From positions 1 through 64,000 of the forward strand of contig ONDJ01000005.1 in the NCBI GenBank assembly GCA_900316575.1: 64,000 nt of DNA. Reading direction: 5' to 3'. The notes below the pieces were generated by a model. It was not told where the DNA came from, searched no databases, and saw only the letters and a program-made list of their open reading frames with translations. The stretch is from an uncultured Prevotellaceae bacterium. GTDB lineage: Bacteria; Bacteroidota; Bacteroidia; Bacteroidales; Bacteroidaceae. Numbering within the stretch: position 1 is the first letter of the stretch; each line of letters opens with the position of its first letter. The translations under genes were made by a program, and so were the position numbers. Positions 8,162 to 16,796 of the stretch are shown here, piece by piece.

Positions 8162-9505
8162 CTATTCTATTTTAATGGGAGCATCGTCGCCGCTGAGTGT
8201 GTATTCGCCGCTCCACTTGCGGTTTTTCATCGTTTCAGCGAGTTGGCGCACAAATAAGAACTTGAAGCGGCCTACTTCAGTGAGGAAACCCACATGAATG
8301 GTACGGGTGGTTTTGGTCGTTGTCCAGTTATTGTCAAGGCATACAACTTCCTGCACCTCGGCTGTTTCAGAGAGGCTTTCAGCAGCAAGCGTCTTGACTT
8401 TTTCAAGGTTGATGCCTTTCACGGTGAAGGTGGTAGGCATAGGGTGGCTTTCCATGCGCTCTATTTGGCCTTCAGCGAGGATGGAGGCATACATGGCGCG
8501 GCAATCATTGAGGGCTATTCCTACGTCGTTATTGGCATCTTCGCCAGCTACGTAGCGTTCGTGCTGTGTGAGCACTTCTTCGTAGGCTTCGTTGGCCAGC
8601 CAGTAAAGTTTGAAGCGTTCATAGGCAGTTTCGACTTCGGGAAGCTGCTGGAGCCAATCGGTGATGGCGTTGCGCACGAGGTTGATGGGCGTGGCACTGC
8701 GGGCTACGGCTAATGCTTGATCGCGGCGGTCGGCTCGCATTTTTAGGAAAGCCTCGTAGCTGTTGAAAGCAAGTACAAAGTTGTCGTCGCGACTGATAAT
8801 GGCGTTTGCCTCGTCGTCCATAGGAAATTCTAAGGGGCAAACGCGTTTGTCGTCGAGCATAAGGGCGCATACAAAGTTTTCAAAGGCTTGTCGGCTCAAG
8901 GGATCTGCCACGAATTGCGCACAATAAGCATTGCGCACAGTTTCGTCGAAGAAATTGCGTCCCTCGCGTTGCTTGGGAACGCTCACACGGCGCAGGCTGA
9001 GGATTTGCACCATGTTGTCAGTCCCTGCAGCAAGAAACGATTGGCTGAGCAGTTGGTCGAAGTCGTGTTGTAGTTGAGACATACTGCTACGTGTGTGCAT
9101 GGCATAGTAGTCGCGGAAGTCGTAGTAGGGTTGATAGGGATAGAGCTTCGGATCAAGATGCTCGTAGGCAGCATGAATGGCTGAAACACTCTTGGAAAAG
9201 CCTTCGGTAGTTTCGGTGGTAGCGGTTTGTTCGTCGGCTTCCAGTGCTTTTTTAGAAGGCTTGTAATTTTTGTCGTAAGCGGGTAGGTTGCCAAGAGAAG
9301 CTGCAAACTTTGCGGCGCGTCCAGGTTCTGTGCGAGCCATCACGCTTTGGTAGTTCGTTCCAGCCGCTGTGACTACACCTTCGGTGGCACTGCGAGTGAT
9401 ACCATCGGCTGAGCCTATGAGTGCTTGTGCACGAGAACCAAGGGTGCTCAAGCATGCGAGCAGAGTCGTGGTGAGCAGAGTTTGGGCGAGGTGAGTTGTT
9501 TTCAT
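8162..9505 (-). CDS. Exported protein of unknown function
   Basis: 447 residues, not recognised. ATG at 9505 gives a signal peptide: MKTTH, a hydrophobic core (LAQTLLTTTLLACLSTLG) and a likely cleavage after SRA/AQA. The mature part is soluble-looking and mostly alpha-helical, with Asp/Glu/Arg-rich segments; three Cys occur (YCAQF, FVCAL, RVCPLEF). The C-terminal ~100 residues look more beta-rich (TTFTVKGINLEK, TRTIHVGFLTEVGRFKFLFV, ending KWSGEYTLSGDDAPIKIE). It is the last gene of the GH25-rpe-nrnA operon, 37 bp after nrnA, so co-transcription is likely. Periplasmic or outer-membrane-associated location inferred; no catalytic motif seen. Confidence 0.75.
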   Translation of the reverse strand: MKTTHLAQTLLTTTLLACLSTLGSRAQALIGSADGITRSATEGVVTAAGTNYQSVMARTEPGRAAKFAASLGNLPAYDKNYKPSKKALEADEQTATTETTEGFSKSVSAIHAAYEHLDPKLYPYQPYYDFRDYYAMHTRSSMSQLQHDFDQLLSQSFLAAGTDNMVQILSLRRVSVPKQREGRNFFDETVRNAYCAQFVADPLSRQAFENFVCALMLDDKRVCPLEFPMDDEANAIISRDDNFVLAFNSYEAFLKMRADRRDQALAVARSATPINLVRNAITDWLQQLPEVETAYERFKLYWLANEAYEEVLTQHERYVAGEDANNDVGIALNDCRAMYASILAEGQIERMESHPMPTTFTVKGINLEKVKTLAAESLSETAEVQEVVCLDNNWTTTKTTRTIHVGFLTEVGRFKFLFVRQLAETMKNRKWSGEYTLSGDDAPIKIE

Positions 9506-9542
9506 TATTAGTATTAGTGAAAGATTAGTCTGAATGTAGTGG

Positions 9543-10610
9543 TCAACTGATTGACTTCAACTCCTCGGCATAGGCTTCAATGGCTTTGGCGGCTGTGACG
9601 ACGGCTTCTTCAATGGGGAAAGGCAATTTTCCGCCTGCAGCATCGTCGTGACCGCCGCCGTTGAAGAAACGTTCGGCCATCTCGCGACAGTGAAAACCGC
9701 CTGTGCTGCGAATGGATACACGAACCACGTCTTCATCGGTGTCTTCGCGCAGCGCGATGCTCACTTTCATGCCACGTATCTTGAGCGGCTCGTTGACAAG
9801 ACCTTCGGCATCGCCGCGCATAAACTTGTGGGACTTCATCATCTGGCGTGTGAGGGTGAAGATACTTGCATGGCCGTTGGCATGGAAACTGAGGCAGTCG
9901 GAGAGCACATCGTTCCACAATGTAAACTTTCCCCTCGACCAGTTGTGGTAAACTTTCTTGTAGATGCTCTCCTTGTCCACGTGCTTGCGCATCAGCAGGC
10001 TGACACAGAGATATAGAACGGGGTCGCTCGAGCTGTAGGCAAAGTTGCCGGTGTCGGTCATGATACCCGTGTAGAGGCAGGCTGCCGTGCTGCGCGTCAT
10101 GTCGTCGTAAGCTCCAAGTTGATAGAGCAGGCGTAGCACCAATTCGCACGTGCTACTCATTTCGGGGTGTGATACGAGCAGGGAGAATTGTTCGAGCTTC
10201 CCACCACTGTGGTGGTCGATTAGCAAGCGTGGAGCTTTGCATTGTTCAACGACTTCAGCCATAGCATTGAGGCGTGAGAGGTCGTTGAAGTCGAGGCAAC
10301 AAACCAAGTCAGCACTTTTCAGAAGAGCTTTAACTTCTTCGGGCTTGTCGCGATAAATGATGATATCCTTGTTGCCTGGCATCCAGCGCAAGAAGTCGGG
10401 GTGCCACGACGGTAGGGCCACCGTAGCGTCTTTGCCTAAGTGTCTGAGGTATGCCGCCCAAGCAAGTGTAGAACCTACTGCATCGCCATCAGGGCCATGG
10501 TGGGCGGTAATGACAATGCGCTGTGCTTCGCGGAGCATCTGCATGAGCTTGAGAAGCTCTGGGGCCGGGAGAAGTTCGGGGAGTTGGAAGAGTTGTTGGT
10601 TTTTGTTCAT
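9543..10610 (-). CDS. nrnA: DHH-family bifunctional oligoribonuclease / pAp phosphatase
   Basis: Cytoplasmic DHH/DHHA1 phosphoesterase of 355 residues, matching NrnA, which degrades nano-RNAs and converts 3'-phosphoadenosine-5'-phosphate to AMP. Visible motifs: HHGPDGDAVGSTLAW near the N-terminus (metal-binding D.D), CLDFNDLSRL, LLIDHHSGG (the DHH motif), then in the C-terminal DHHA1 domain FHCREMAERFFNGGGHDDAA, containing the GGGH..A(A)G signature. Length is normal. The ATG at 10610 overlaps the rpe stop codon by 4 bp (ATGA), implying translational coupling. Confidence 0.92.
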   Translation of the reverse strand: MNKNQQLFQLPELLPAPELLKLMQMLREAQRIVITAHHGPDGDAVGSTLAWAAYLRHLGKDATVALPSWHPDFLRWMPGNKDIIIYRDKPEEVKALLKSADLVCCLDFNDLSRLNAMAEVVEQCKAPRLLIDHHSGGKLEQFSLLVSHPEMSSTCELVLRLLYQLGAYDDMTRSTAACLYTGIMTDTGNFAYSSSDPVLYLCVSLLMRKHVDKESIYKKVYHNWSRGKFTLWNDVLSDCLSFHANGHASIFTLTRQMMKSHKFMRGDAEGLVNEPLKIRGMKVSIALREDTDEDVVRVSIRSTGGFHCREMAERFFNGGGHDDAAGGKLPFPIEEAVVTAAKAIEAYAEELKSIS

Positions 10611-11272
10611 ATAATTCTGTCGATTTCACTGAGTTTTTTGAGGGCTTTGATCTCTTTTTGAGGATCGGGGGCGCGGAATACGCTGCTGCCGGCTACCAGG
10701 ATGTCGGCACCAGCTTGAGCAAGGCGAGCTCCAGTTTCGCGGTTCACACCGCCATCGACTTCAATCAGCGCGCGACTGCCGCGACGGAGCAAGAGCTCCT
10801 TGAGGCGAGCCACTTTTTCCACGCTTGACTCAATAAACGACTGACCGCCGTAGCCAGGGTTGACGCTCATGAGCATCACGAGATCAACTTCGGTCACGAT
10901 GTCTTCGAGTGTGGAGATGGGTGTGGCGGGATTGAGTGTAACGCCTGCGAGCATTCCCGCTTCGCGAATGCCCGTGACGACACGGTGGAGGTGGATGCAG
11001 GCTTCTTGGTGCACATTCATCACGCGGGCACCAAGAGCGGCTACGCGAGCTGTGAATTTTTCGGGATGCTCAATCATCAGATGAACGTCGAGCGGCTTGC
11101 GAGCCACTCGGGCAATGGCTTCCATCACGGGGAAACCAAATGAGATGTTGGGCACAAACACGCCGTCCATCACGTCGAGGTGAAACCAGTCGGCATCGCT
11201 GTCGTTGAGCATTTCAACATCGGCTGCCAGATGGCCGAAGTCGGCTGAAAGCAGAGAAGGAGCAATGAGCAT
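10607..11272 (-). CDS. rpe: Ribulose-phosphate 3-epimerase
   Basis: 221-residue TIM-barrel enzyme interconverting ribulose-5-phosphate and xylulose-5-phosphate in the pentose phosphate pathway. Family hallmarks: IAPSLLSADFGHL (substrate Ser and start of barrel), WFHLDVMDGVFVPNISFG (metal-binding His and catalytic Asp), DVHLMIEHPE (second metal His), LVMLMSVNPGYGGQSFI, and IEVDGGVN (second catalytic Asp, phosphate loop) followed by AGADILVAGSSVF. Length normal. It follows the GH25 gene by 27 bp and overlaps nrnA by 4 bp. Confidence 0.96.
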   Translation of the reverse strand: MLIAPSLLSADFGHLAADVEMLNDSDADWFHLDVMDGVFVPNISFGFPVMEAIARVARKPLDVHLMIEHPEKFTARVAALGARVMNVHQEACIHLHRVVTGIREAGMLAGVTLNPATPISTLEDIVTEVDLVMLMSVNPGYGGQSFIESSVEKVARLKELLLRRGSRALIEVDGGVNRETGARLAQAGADILVAGSSVFRAPDPQKEIKALKKLSEIDRII

Positions 11273-11299
11273 AGTAGGGGGAGTATGGGGAGAATAATG

Positions 11300-12109
11300 T
11301 TAACTATCTTTAGTGACGCAAAGTTGCTTGAGGGCATACATTGAACCATTGAAAACGTCGAAGTCCACAAACGTGGGTATGCCAGGCAGACGGCCTCGAT
11401 CGGTGTGTTGCCAAAAGTGCCACTTGCCTTTCCAACCTACGTTTTTCACGTAGTAGTGGGCAATCCAGAAAGGATATTGGTCGAAGTCGGGGCTGTTGAG
11501 GTAGCGCAGCTTGAAATTCAAGTTGGTGTAGAGAATAGGTTTGGCTCCGTAGTGGTCTTCAGTGAGCAAGAGCCAGGTGAGTACCGCATCGTGGATGTCT
11601 TGGGGACTTAAATCGCCTACTGTTTCGATGTCGAGCACCGGCGGCAGGTCGCCTTTTTCGAGATGGACGCGGCTGATGAAGTGGGCCGCTTGAGCGGAAG
11701 CGGGTTCGTCGGGGGTGAAGAAGTGATAAGCCCCGCGTAGCAGGCCATATCGACGCGAATCGCGGAAATTATCGTCAAAATTGTCGTCGTCAACGGTGAC
11801 GCCTTCGGTAGCCTTGATGATGGCGAAACTGATGGGCGTGTCCTTGATGTCGGTGAGGCTGAGGCGTTGCCAGTTGATATGGCCTTGATAGTGGCTCACG
11901 TCGATGCCGCGAATTTCATAACCCTCGGGTATGCCAGCATTGTGGTAGATCGCCTGCCATACCTCGGAATAAGGTTTTATGAGAAAGAAAAACAACACGC
12001 TCCAGCCCACGAGCAGCGTATAAAACACCGCTCTTTTCCAAACGCATACCTTGCCCTTGTTGTAGATGGGCGAGATATGCAGGCTTGGGGAATAGATTGA
12101 AGCAATCAC
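11300..12109 (-). CDS. GH25-family lysozyme, membrane anchored
   Basis: Muramidase-type glycoside hydrolase of 269 residues. The N-terminus has one hydrophobic segment (~27-45, AVFYTLLVGWSVLFFFLI), either signal anchor or signal peptide. The catalytic domain begins at GIDVSHYQGHINW (Asp of the GH25 active site) and continues FAIIKATEG, RGAYHFFTP, PPVLDIE (acidic pair DxE), PILYTN and WHFWQHTDRG..PGIPTFVDFDVFNG, the usual C-terminal GH25 order. It acts on peptidoglycan from the periplasmic side (inferred). The start is GTG at 12109 and uncertain, because no ATG precedes the membrane segment. First gene of an operon with rpe, nrnA and the exported 447-aa protein. Confidence 0.88.
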   Translation of the reverse strand: MIASIYSPSLHISPIYNKGKVCVWKRAVFYTLLVGWSVLFFFLIKPYSEVWQAIYHNAGIPEGYEIRGIDVSHYQGHINWQRLSLTDIKDTPISFAIIKATEGVTVDDDNFDDNFRDSRRYGLLRGAYHFFTPDEPASAQAAHFISRVHLEKGDLPPVLDIETVGDLSPQDIHDAVLTWLLLTEDHYGAKPILYTNLNFKLRYLNSPDFDQYPFWIAHYYVKNVGWKGKWHFWQHTDRGRLPGIPTFVDFDVFNGSMYALKQLCVTKDS

Positions 12110-12208
12110 CTTGGTAGGAAACTGAAGCGTATTGATCCTAGCTCGGTTTTTGAGCCGACTAAATACGACGTTGTAATTCTATAGACCGATTGGGGATGAA
12201 AAGGGAAA

Positions 12209-12258
12209 AGTTGAGCTGCGGAAGCGCGTAAGTATATGCTTGGCTCCGCAACTCAACT
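12209..12258 (-). terminator. Terminator of pfp
   Basis: Inverted repeat AGTTGAGCTGCGGA (12209-12222) / TCCGCAACTCAACT (12245-12258), 14 bp with one mismatch; on the minus strand it is followed by TTTTCCCTTTT. It lies 37 bp after the pfp stop. Confidence 0.7.
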
Positions 12259-12295
12259 CTTCAAACTATTGAAACATTCAATGTTTCGGGACTTT

Positions 12296-13948
12296 TTATT
12301 TAGCCTGTTCAAGTTTCAGTGTTACGGTGCACTGGTCGCATACCTCGGTGGGGCCAAAGTACTGAATGGGGCCAGGATAAACGTAGCACGTTTCGGCAGC
12401 CCACTTGTCGCGCTGGGCGGCAAAGGTCTTGAAGGGAGCACCATTGAGATCCACGAGAGCTTTCTTGATAACAGGTTTCATTTCGCCGCTGCGCTTTTCC
12501 ATGTTGAGCATCATGGTGATGGGCACACCACCTGCAACCCATTCGGCAGCAGGAGCCGTGGTGTTGGTCACGATGGCCATATAGCCCGTCTTGCCGTTAG
12601 CAATGAGCTGGGCAGCACTGGTGCCGAGGGCATAGCAATAGTCGGCATCGTAGTTTGACGGAGCTGCGCAGCGTCCTTCGTAGCCGAAGAAGTGGTGAAG
12701 CGGTGAGAACTTGCCTACATACTCTTTGGCCTCAGCCATTTCAGCAAGCTTTTTGCCTACCATCTCGCTGAGCAACTTTTCGGTTTCGATGAGCGAAACC
12801 TGTACGTTGCCGTGCGGGTCGCGGTCGAGTGCAAGTTGCTTCTGCACACCAGCGGGAAGGCTTTCGAGCGTAGCGCAATTGTCGGCTTGCAAGTGGGCCT
12901 TAACCCATGCTACAACCTCTTCGCCGCTCTTGCCAGCGGTGGCTTCTACAGCTTCGGTGGTGGCAAGTAGGTCGTTGAGCTCTTTGATGAGCTTCTTGAT
13001 AGCCGGAACAAACTCAATGAGGCCTTCGGGGATGAGCACCGTGCCGAAGTTGTTGCCTTTTGCAGCGCGCTCTGCCACGATGCCGGCGATGTAGCTTACA
13101 ATGTCGTCGAGCGACTGTTCCTTGGCTTCAACCTCTTCGGAAACAATTGTCACGTTGGGCTGGCATTGCAAGGCACATTCCAGTGCAATGTGGCTGGCAG
13201 AACGTCCCATCAGTTTGATGAAGTGCCAATACTTGCGGGCACTATTGGCATCGCGTTGGATATTGCCAATGACCTCGGCGTAGGTCTTGCAAGCTGTGTC
13301 AAAACCGAAACTGGTTTCAATCTGCTCGTTCTTTAAGTCGCCGTCAATGGTCTTTGGGCAGCCGATGACTTGTACGCCTGCACCTTGGGCAGCGTAGTAT
13401 TCGGCTAAGGCGCAAGCATTGGTGTTGCTATCGTCGCCGCCGATGATGACTAAAGCTTTGATGTTCAGTTCGCGAAGAATGGCAAGACCACTTTCGTATT
13501 GGCTTACCTTTTCGAGTTTGGTGCGTCCAGAGCCAATCATGTCGAAACCGCCCGTGTTGCGGTATTCGTCGATGAGTTCAGCAGTAAGTTCCTTGTACTT
13601 GTGATCTACCAAGCCACCAGGACCCATCAAGAATCCGTAGAGGCGGCTTTCGGGATTCTGACGCTTCAGCTCGTCAAAGATGCCGCAAATGACGTTGTGA
13701 CCGCCAGGAGCTTGGCCGCCGCTGAGAATGACACCTACGTTCATCGGAGCATAAGTGCGGGCTTCGGTGGCATGTACAAACTCAATGAGAGGAAGTCCGT
13801 ACGTGTTGGGGAATAGAGCTTTGATTTCAGCTTGGTCGGCAACGCTCTCAGTAGGCGCGCCTTCCTTGATGCTAACATTGCCACGCAGACCTAAAGGGAG
13901 CTTAGGCTGATAGGCTGCGCGGGCTTTTTGCAATGCGCTTTTTTCCAT
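12296..13948 (-). CDS. pfp: Pyrophosphate--fructose-6-phosphate 1-phosphotransferase
   Basis: 550-residue long-type PPi-dependent phosphofructokinase, catalysing reversible phosphorylation of fructose-6-phosphate with PPi in glycolysis/gluconeogenesis. Motifs: [16 protein letters not shown] (substrate loop), [11 protein letters not shown] (the GGDD motif that marks PPi- rather than ATP-users), [11 protein letters not shown] (catalytic TIDGD), [14 protein letters not shown] (MGR substrate motif) and [15 protein letters not shown]. Length fits the Bacteroidetes/plant-type beta-like subunit. The stop of the upstream TonB-C protein is 33 bp away, so the two are probably co-transcribed; a strong terminator follows at 12209-12258. 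Confidence 0.96.
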   Translation of the reverse strand: MEKSALQKARAAYQPKLPLGLRGNVSIKEGAPTESVADQAEIKALFPNTYGLPLIEFVHATEARTYAPMNVGVILSGGQAPGGHNVICGIFDELKRQNPESRLYGFLMGPGGLVDHKYKELTAELIDEYRNTGGFDMIGSGRTKLEKVSQYESGLAILRELNIKALVIIGGDDSNTNACALAEYYAAQGAGVQVIGCPKTIDGDLKNEQIETSFGFDTACKTYAEVIGNIQRDANSARKYWHFIKLMGRSASHIALECALQCQPNVTIVSEEVEAKEQSLDDIVSYIAGIVAERAAKGNNFGTVLIPEGLIEFVPAIKKLIKELNDLLATTEAVEATAGKSGEEVVAWVKAHLQADNCATLESLPAGVQKQLALDRDPHGNVQVSLIETEKLLSEMVGKKLAEMAEAKEYVGKFSPLHHFFGYEGRCAAPSNYDADYCYALGTSAAQLIANGKTGYMAIVTNTTAPAAEWVAGGVPITMMLNMEKRSGEMKPVIKKALVDLNGAPFKTFAAQRDKWAAETCYVYPGPIQYFGPTEVCDQCTVTLKLEQAK

Positions 13949-13981
13949 GTGTTTTGGTTTTAATGTTTGTATGTTTTCTGA

Positions 13982-15178
13982 TTATCTTCTGAATACAACT
14001 TCAATGTCCATGTATTGACGAACAGCGTTTCCGCGAGCATCGCGAGCGGGATAGAACCGGCGGGGTAGTGACTTGATGACACGAATGGCTTCGTTGTTGC
14101 ATTCGCGATTGTTGAAATGTCGATGAAGCTTCACACTACTGAGTGAGCCATCGGTATCAACAACGACACGTACCACCACGGTGCCCCTTACTCTACCTGA
14201 GCGCACGGCTTGGGGCTTGCGCAGGCTGGTTTGTATGTCAATGCTCAATGTGTTGAAGTTTGATGTGCCATAGTAGGCTTTCTGAGCAACTTCGCTCGGA
14301 GCATAAATGCGCGCAGATGATGAGGTTGTTTGTACGACTTGCGTGTTTTGGATGGCAGGTATTTTCACAGACCCTGTACACTCCTTGGTGAAACGGGGGA
14401 AGTAGCGGTTGAACCAGGGATTGATGCAGCGTTCTACACGGCCTGCAATAAGTTGTTTGTAGGACAGAGTGAGCCATACATTCATGGAGTCGCGAAGCTC
14501 GCTGATTACGGCATCAAATGCTGGATAAACCACGGGAGAATGACGCAAGGCATCAATGCGTTGTGCACGACGTTCTGCTTTCAAATCGGGCAATCGCCAG
14601 CCCATTTCTTTTTGTAGATCGGTGCGCAAGTAGGGCAGGAGTTTGGCCTTTTGTTTTACAACCTTGCGCTGATCTTTGTTGAGGTTGGGCGAAGTGGGGT
14701 CGAACATACCCGCGCGTTCATAAGCTTTGCCACACTTTTTGTGGAGCAGAGAGTCGTAATAGTGCTGCAAATAGTTTGAACTGATGGCCATTAGCTCGTC
14801 AAAGTTGCCGTTAGCAACAATAGCGAGCAAGGAGTCGGCGTATAAAGTAGCGTCGCTTTCAGCACGTTCGGTGAGTGCAGCAGGGCGATGATTGTCGGTG
14901 TATTGATATACATCGGAACGCATTGCAAGGAGGGGCACACCACTAATTGAACCCTGAGATCTCATCAGTTGGTTGTAGGTGTCCACAATGACACGTTGGC
15001 GAGCACGCAACGTGTCGCGCAAAGCGCGGCATACGGCGGTGGTGTCGGTTGTTTGGCGGCGTTCAGTGGCTGTCGTGGTTGTGCCGCTGACTGTAGTGCG
15101 TGAACTTTGTGCTTTTATGCCTAACGTGATGCTAAATAAAGCAACGATAAGAACAAATGTTTGGGCTAATGGTTTCAT
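13982..15178 (-). CDS. Exported protein with TonB C-terminal domain
   Basis: 398 residues, start ATG at 15178 (MKPLAQTF) chosen because a signal peptide follows directly (hydrophobic VLIVALFSITLGI, then KAQ cleavage) and the -7 box lies upstream at 15229-15236. Residues ~25-60 are Thr/Ser-rich. The central ~230 residues are helical with Arg/Lys-rich stretches and match nothing I know. The final ~75 residues are a TonB-C-like domain: GRVRGTVVVRVVVDTDGSL, then NNEAIRVIKSLPRRFYPARD and a last strand ending in VVFRR. Classical TonB has a membrane anchor and a Pro/Lys-rich spanning region; both are missing. A role in outer-membrane energy transfer is therefore doubtful; protein-protein contact in the periplasm is an inference. 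pfp follows by 33 bp. Confidence 0.75.
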   Translation of the reverse strand: MKPLAQTFVLIVALFSITLGIKAQSSRTTVSGTTTTATERRQTTDTTAVCRALRDTLRARQRVIVDTYNQLMRSQGSISGVPLLAMRSDVYQYTDNHRPAALTERAESDATLYADSLLAIVANGNFDELMAISSNYLQHYYDSLLHKKCGKAYERAGMFDPTSPNLNKDQRKVVKQKAKLLPYLRTDLQKEMGWRLPDLKAERRAQRIDALRHSPVVYPAFDAVISELRDSMNVWLTLSYKQLIAGRVERCINPWFNRYFPRFTKECTGSVKIPAIQNTQVVQTTSSSARIYAPSEVAQKAYYGTSNFNTLSIDIQTSLRKPQAVRSGRVRGTVVVRVVVDTDGSLSSVKLHRHFNNRECNNEAIRVIKSLPRRFYPARDARGNAVRQYMDIEVVFRR

Positions 15179-15228
15179 AGCGGTTTCGATTTGTGATAGT
15201 AAAAGGGGGAAGTTTGTTTGTTTTGGCG

Positions 15229-15236
15229 CGAAAATA
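15229..15236 (-). promoter_or_regulatory. -7 box for TonB-C protein/pfp
   Basis: Minus-strand TATTTTCG, a TAnnTTYG variant also seen before deoD, 50 bp upstream of the ATG at 15178. Confidence 0.4.
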
Positions 15237-15324
15237 CAATATTCTATATTATTACACAAATTTTGACTGTGAGCTTCAACCTTTTTGGCCCAATTAGGTG
15301 GACAGAAGCATAGGAGTTGTTCTC

Positions 15325-15388
15325 AAAAAAAGCTTACCTGCCAGCTTCGTTCCTTGAAACGGAATAGCTGTACAGGTAAGCCTTTTCT
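15325..15388 (-). terminator. Terminator of ackA
   Basis: Arms GCTTACCTG (15332-15340) and CAGGTAAGC (15373-15381), with a 32-bp loop that can itself pair. On the minus strand the stem is followed by TTTTTTT. It lies 32 bp beyond the ackA stop. Confidence 0.75.
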
Positions 15389-15412
15389 TGAAAATATAAT
15401 GACGAAACTGCG

Positions 15413-16603
15413 TTATAGCAGTGCAAGCGTGTCGCGAGCGATGAGCAGTTCTTCGTCGGTGGGAATGACGCAAACGGTGACTGGGCTGTCGGACGTGGAA
15501 ATGATGGCTTCTTCGCCGTTGATGCTGCGGTTTTTCTCAATGTCAAGTTTGATACCAAGGAACTCCATGTCGCTGCAGGCGGCTTCGCGCACGTCCCATT
15601 GGTGCTCGCCAACGCCAGCGGTAAATACCACGATATCTACACCGCCCATGGCGGCTGCATAACTGCCGATGTATTTCTTGATACGGTAAGTGTACATATC
15701 AAGAGCTATCTTGCAACGCTCGTTGCCAGCTTCGATGGCTGCTCCAATTTCGCGCATGTCGCTTGATACGCCTGTGAAGCCTTTCATACCGCTCTGCTTA
15801 TTGAGCAGGTCGTTGGCCTGGTGGGTGTCAAGACCTTCTTTTTCCATGATGGTGAGAATGGCCGACGAGTCAATGTCGCCCGTGCGTGTGCCCATCATGA
15901 GGCCTTCGAGCGGAGTGAGACCCATGGAAGTGTCAACGCACTCGCCATATTTCACGGCGCTAATGCTGGCACCATTGCCAATGTGGCAAGTGATGATCTT
16001 CTTTTCGCGTACATCTACACCAAGGTATTCGCCTACGCGAGCCGTAACGAAGCGATGGCTGGTGCCGTGGGCTCCGTAGCGGCGGATGTGGTAGTCGGTA
16101 TAGTATTTATAGGGCAGAGCATAGAAGTATGCCTTAGGCGGCATGGTTTGGTGGAAAGCTGTGTCGAAGACAAACACTTGCTTCAAGTCGGGCAACAAAG
16201 CCTTGACGGCCTCGTAGCCTTTGAGGTGAGCAGGACTGTGGAGCGGTGCGAGACCCATATATGGTTTCCAGCCTTCGAGCATCTCGGGCGTAACGATCTG
16301 GCTCTCTGTATAAGTGCCACCTGCCACAATGCGATGACCTGCTGCACTGATTTCATCAAGGCTTTTCAAAGCTCCCACTTCGGGCGAGAGCAATGTGTCA
16401 AACATCAGACGGATGCCTTCTGTGTGCGACGGCAGAACGGCTTCCTTCACACGCGACTCGCCTGTGGGCAATTTGTATTTGATGAAAGCACCATCTAAGC
16501 CAATCTTCTCAATGCCACCAGCGGCCAATACGGTTTCGGTTTCCATCGCATACAACTTATATTTGATGGACGACGAACCGCAGTTTATAACAAGGATTTT
16601 CAT
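15413..16603 (-). CDS. ackA: Acetate kinase
   Basis: 396-residue ASKHA-fold kinase that makes ATP and acetate from acetyl phosphate, the last step of acetate fermentation. Motifs: MKILVINCGSSSIKYKL (acetate kinase signature 1, catalytic Asn7), AAGHRIVAGG (signature 2, catalytic Arg), FVFDTAFHQTMP, GAHGTSHRFV, ITCHIGNGASISAV (phosphate loop), DTSMGLTPLEGLMMGTRTGDID (catalytic Asp), VFTAGVGEH near the C-terminus. Full length. The usual partner pta is not adjacent. It has its own promoter (16637-16668) and terminator, so it is monocistronic. Confidence 0.97.
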   Translation of the reverse strand: MKILVINCGSSSIKYKLYAMETETVLAAGGIEKIGLDGAFIKYKLPTGESRVKEAVLPSHTEGIRLMFDTLLSPEVGALKSLDEISAAGHRIVAGGTYTESQIVTPEMLEGWKPYMGLAPLHSPAHLKGYEAVKALLPDLKQVFVFDTAFHQTMPPKAYFYALPYKYYTDYHIRRYGAHGTSHRFVTARVGEYLGVDVREKKIITCHIGNGASISAVKYGECVDTSMGLTPLEGLMMGTRTGDIDSSAILTIMEKEGLDTHQANDLLNKQSGMKGFTGVSSDMREIGAAIEAGNERCKIALDMYTYRIKKYIGSYAAAMGGVDIVVFTAGVGEHQWDVREAACSDMEFLGIKLDIEKNRSINGEEAIISTSDSPVTVCVIPTDEELLIARDTLALL

Positions 16604-16636
16604 AAAGTTTTTGGTTGTGTTTCGTTAAAATCGGCG

Positions 16637-16668
16637 CAAAATTACTGCAACTCTTTGGCACACAAAAA
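16637..16668 (-). promoter_or_regulatory. Promoter of ackA
   Basis: Minus strand TTTTTG (16663-16668), 18-bp gap, TAATTTTG (16637-16644): a full Bacteroidetes promoter 33 bp before the ATG. It abuts the deoD terminator. Confidence 0.7.
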
Positions 16669-16671
16669 CAA

Positions 16672-16705
16672 ATCGTCGCCTTTTTCCTAAAAAACAGGCG
16701 ACGAT
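16672..16705 (-). terminator. Terminator of deoD
   Basis: Perfect 9-bp stem ATCGTCGCC (16672-16680) / GGCGACGAT (16697-16705) with A/T-rich loop, followed on the minus strand by TTGTTTTTG, which doubles as the -33 region of ackA. Confidence 0.7.
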
Positions 16706-16796
16706 CGAGACAAGTTACGAGCGCAGTTGTGGTGTTAATTACGCTGGCGGATATGTTTTTGTGTATGTTTGTACTAATGATACGTGGTCGCTATCC

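Noticed and set aside
8022-8297. 91-codon plus-strand frame
   Set aside because: Spans the perfect hairpin and the 3' end of an opposite gene.
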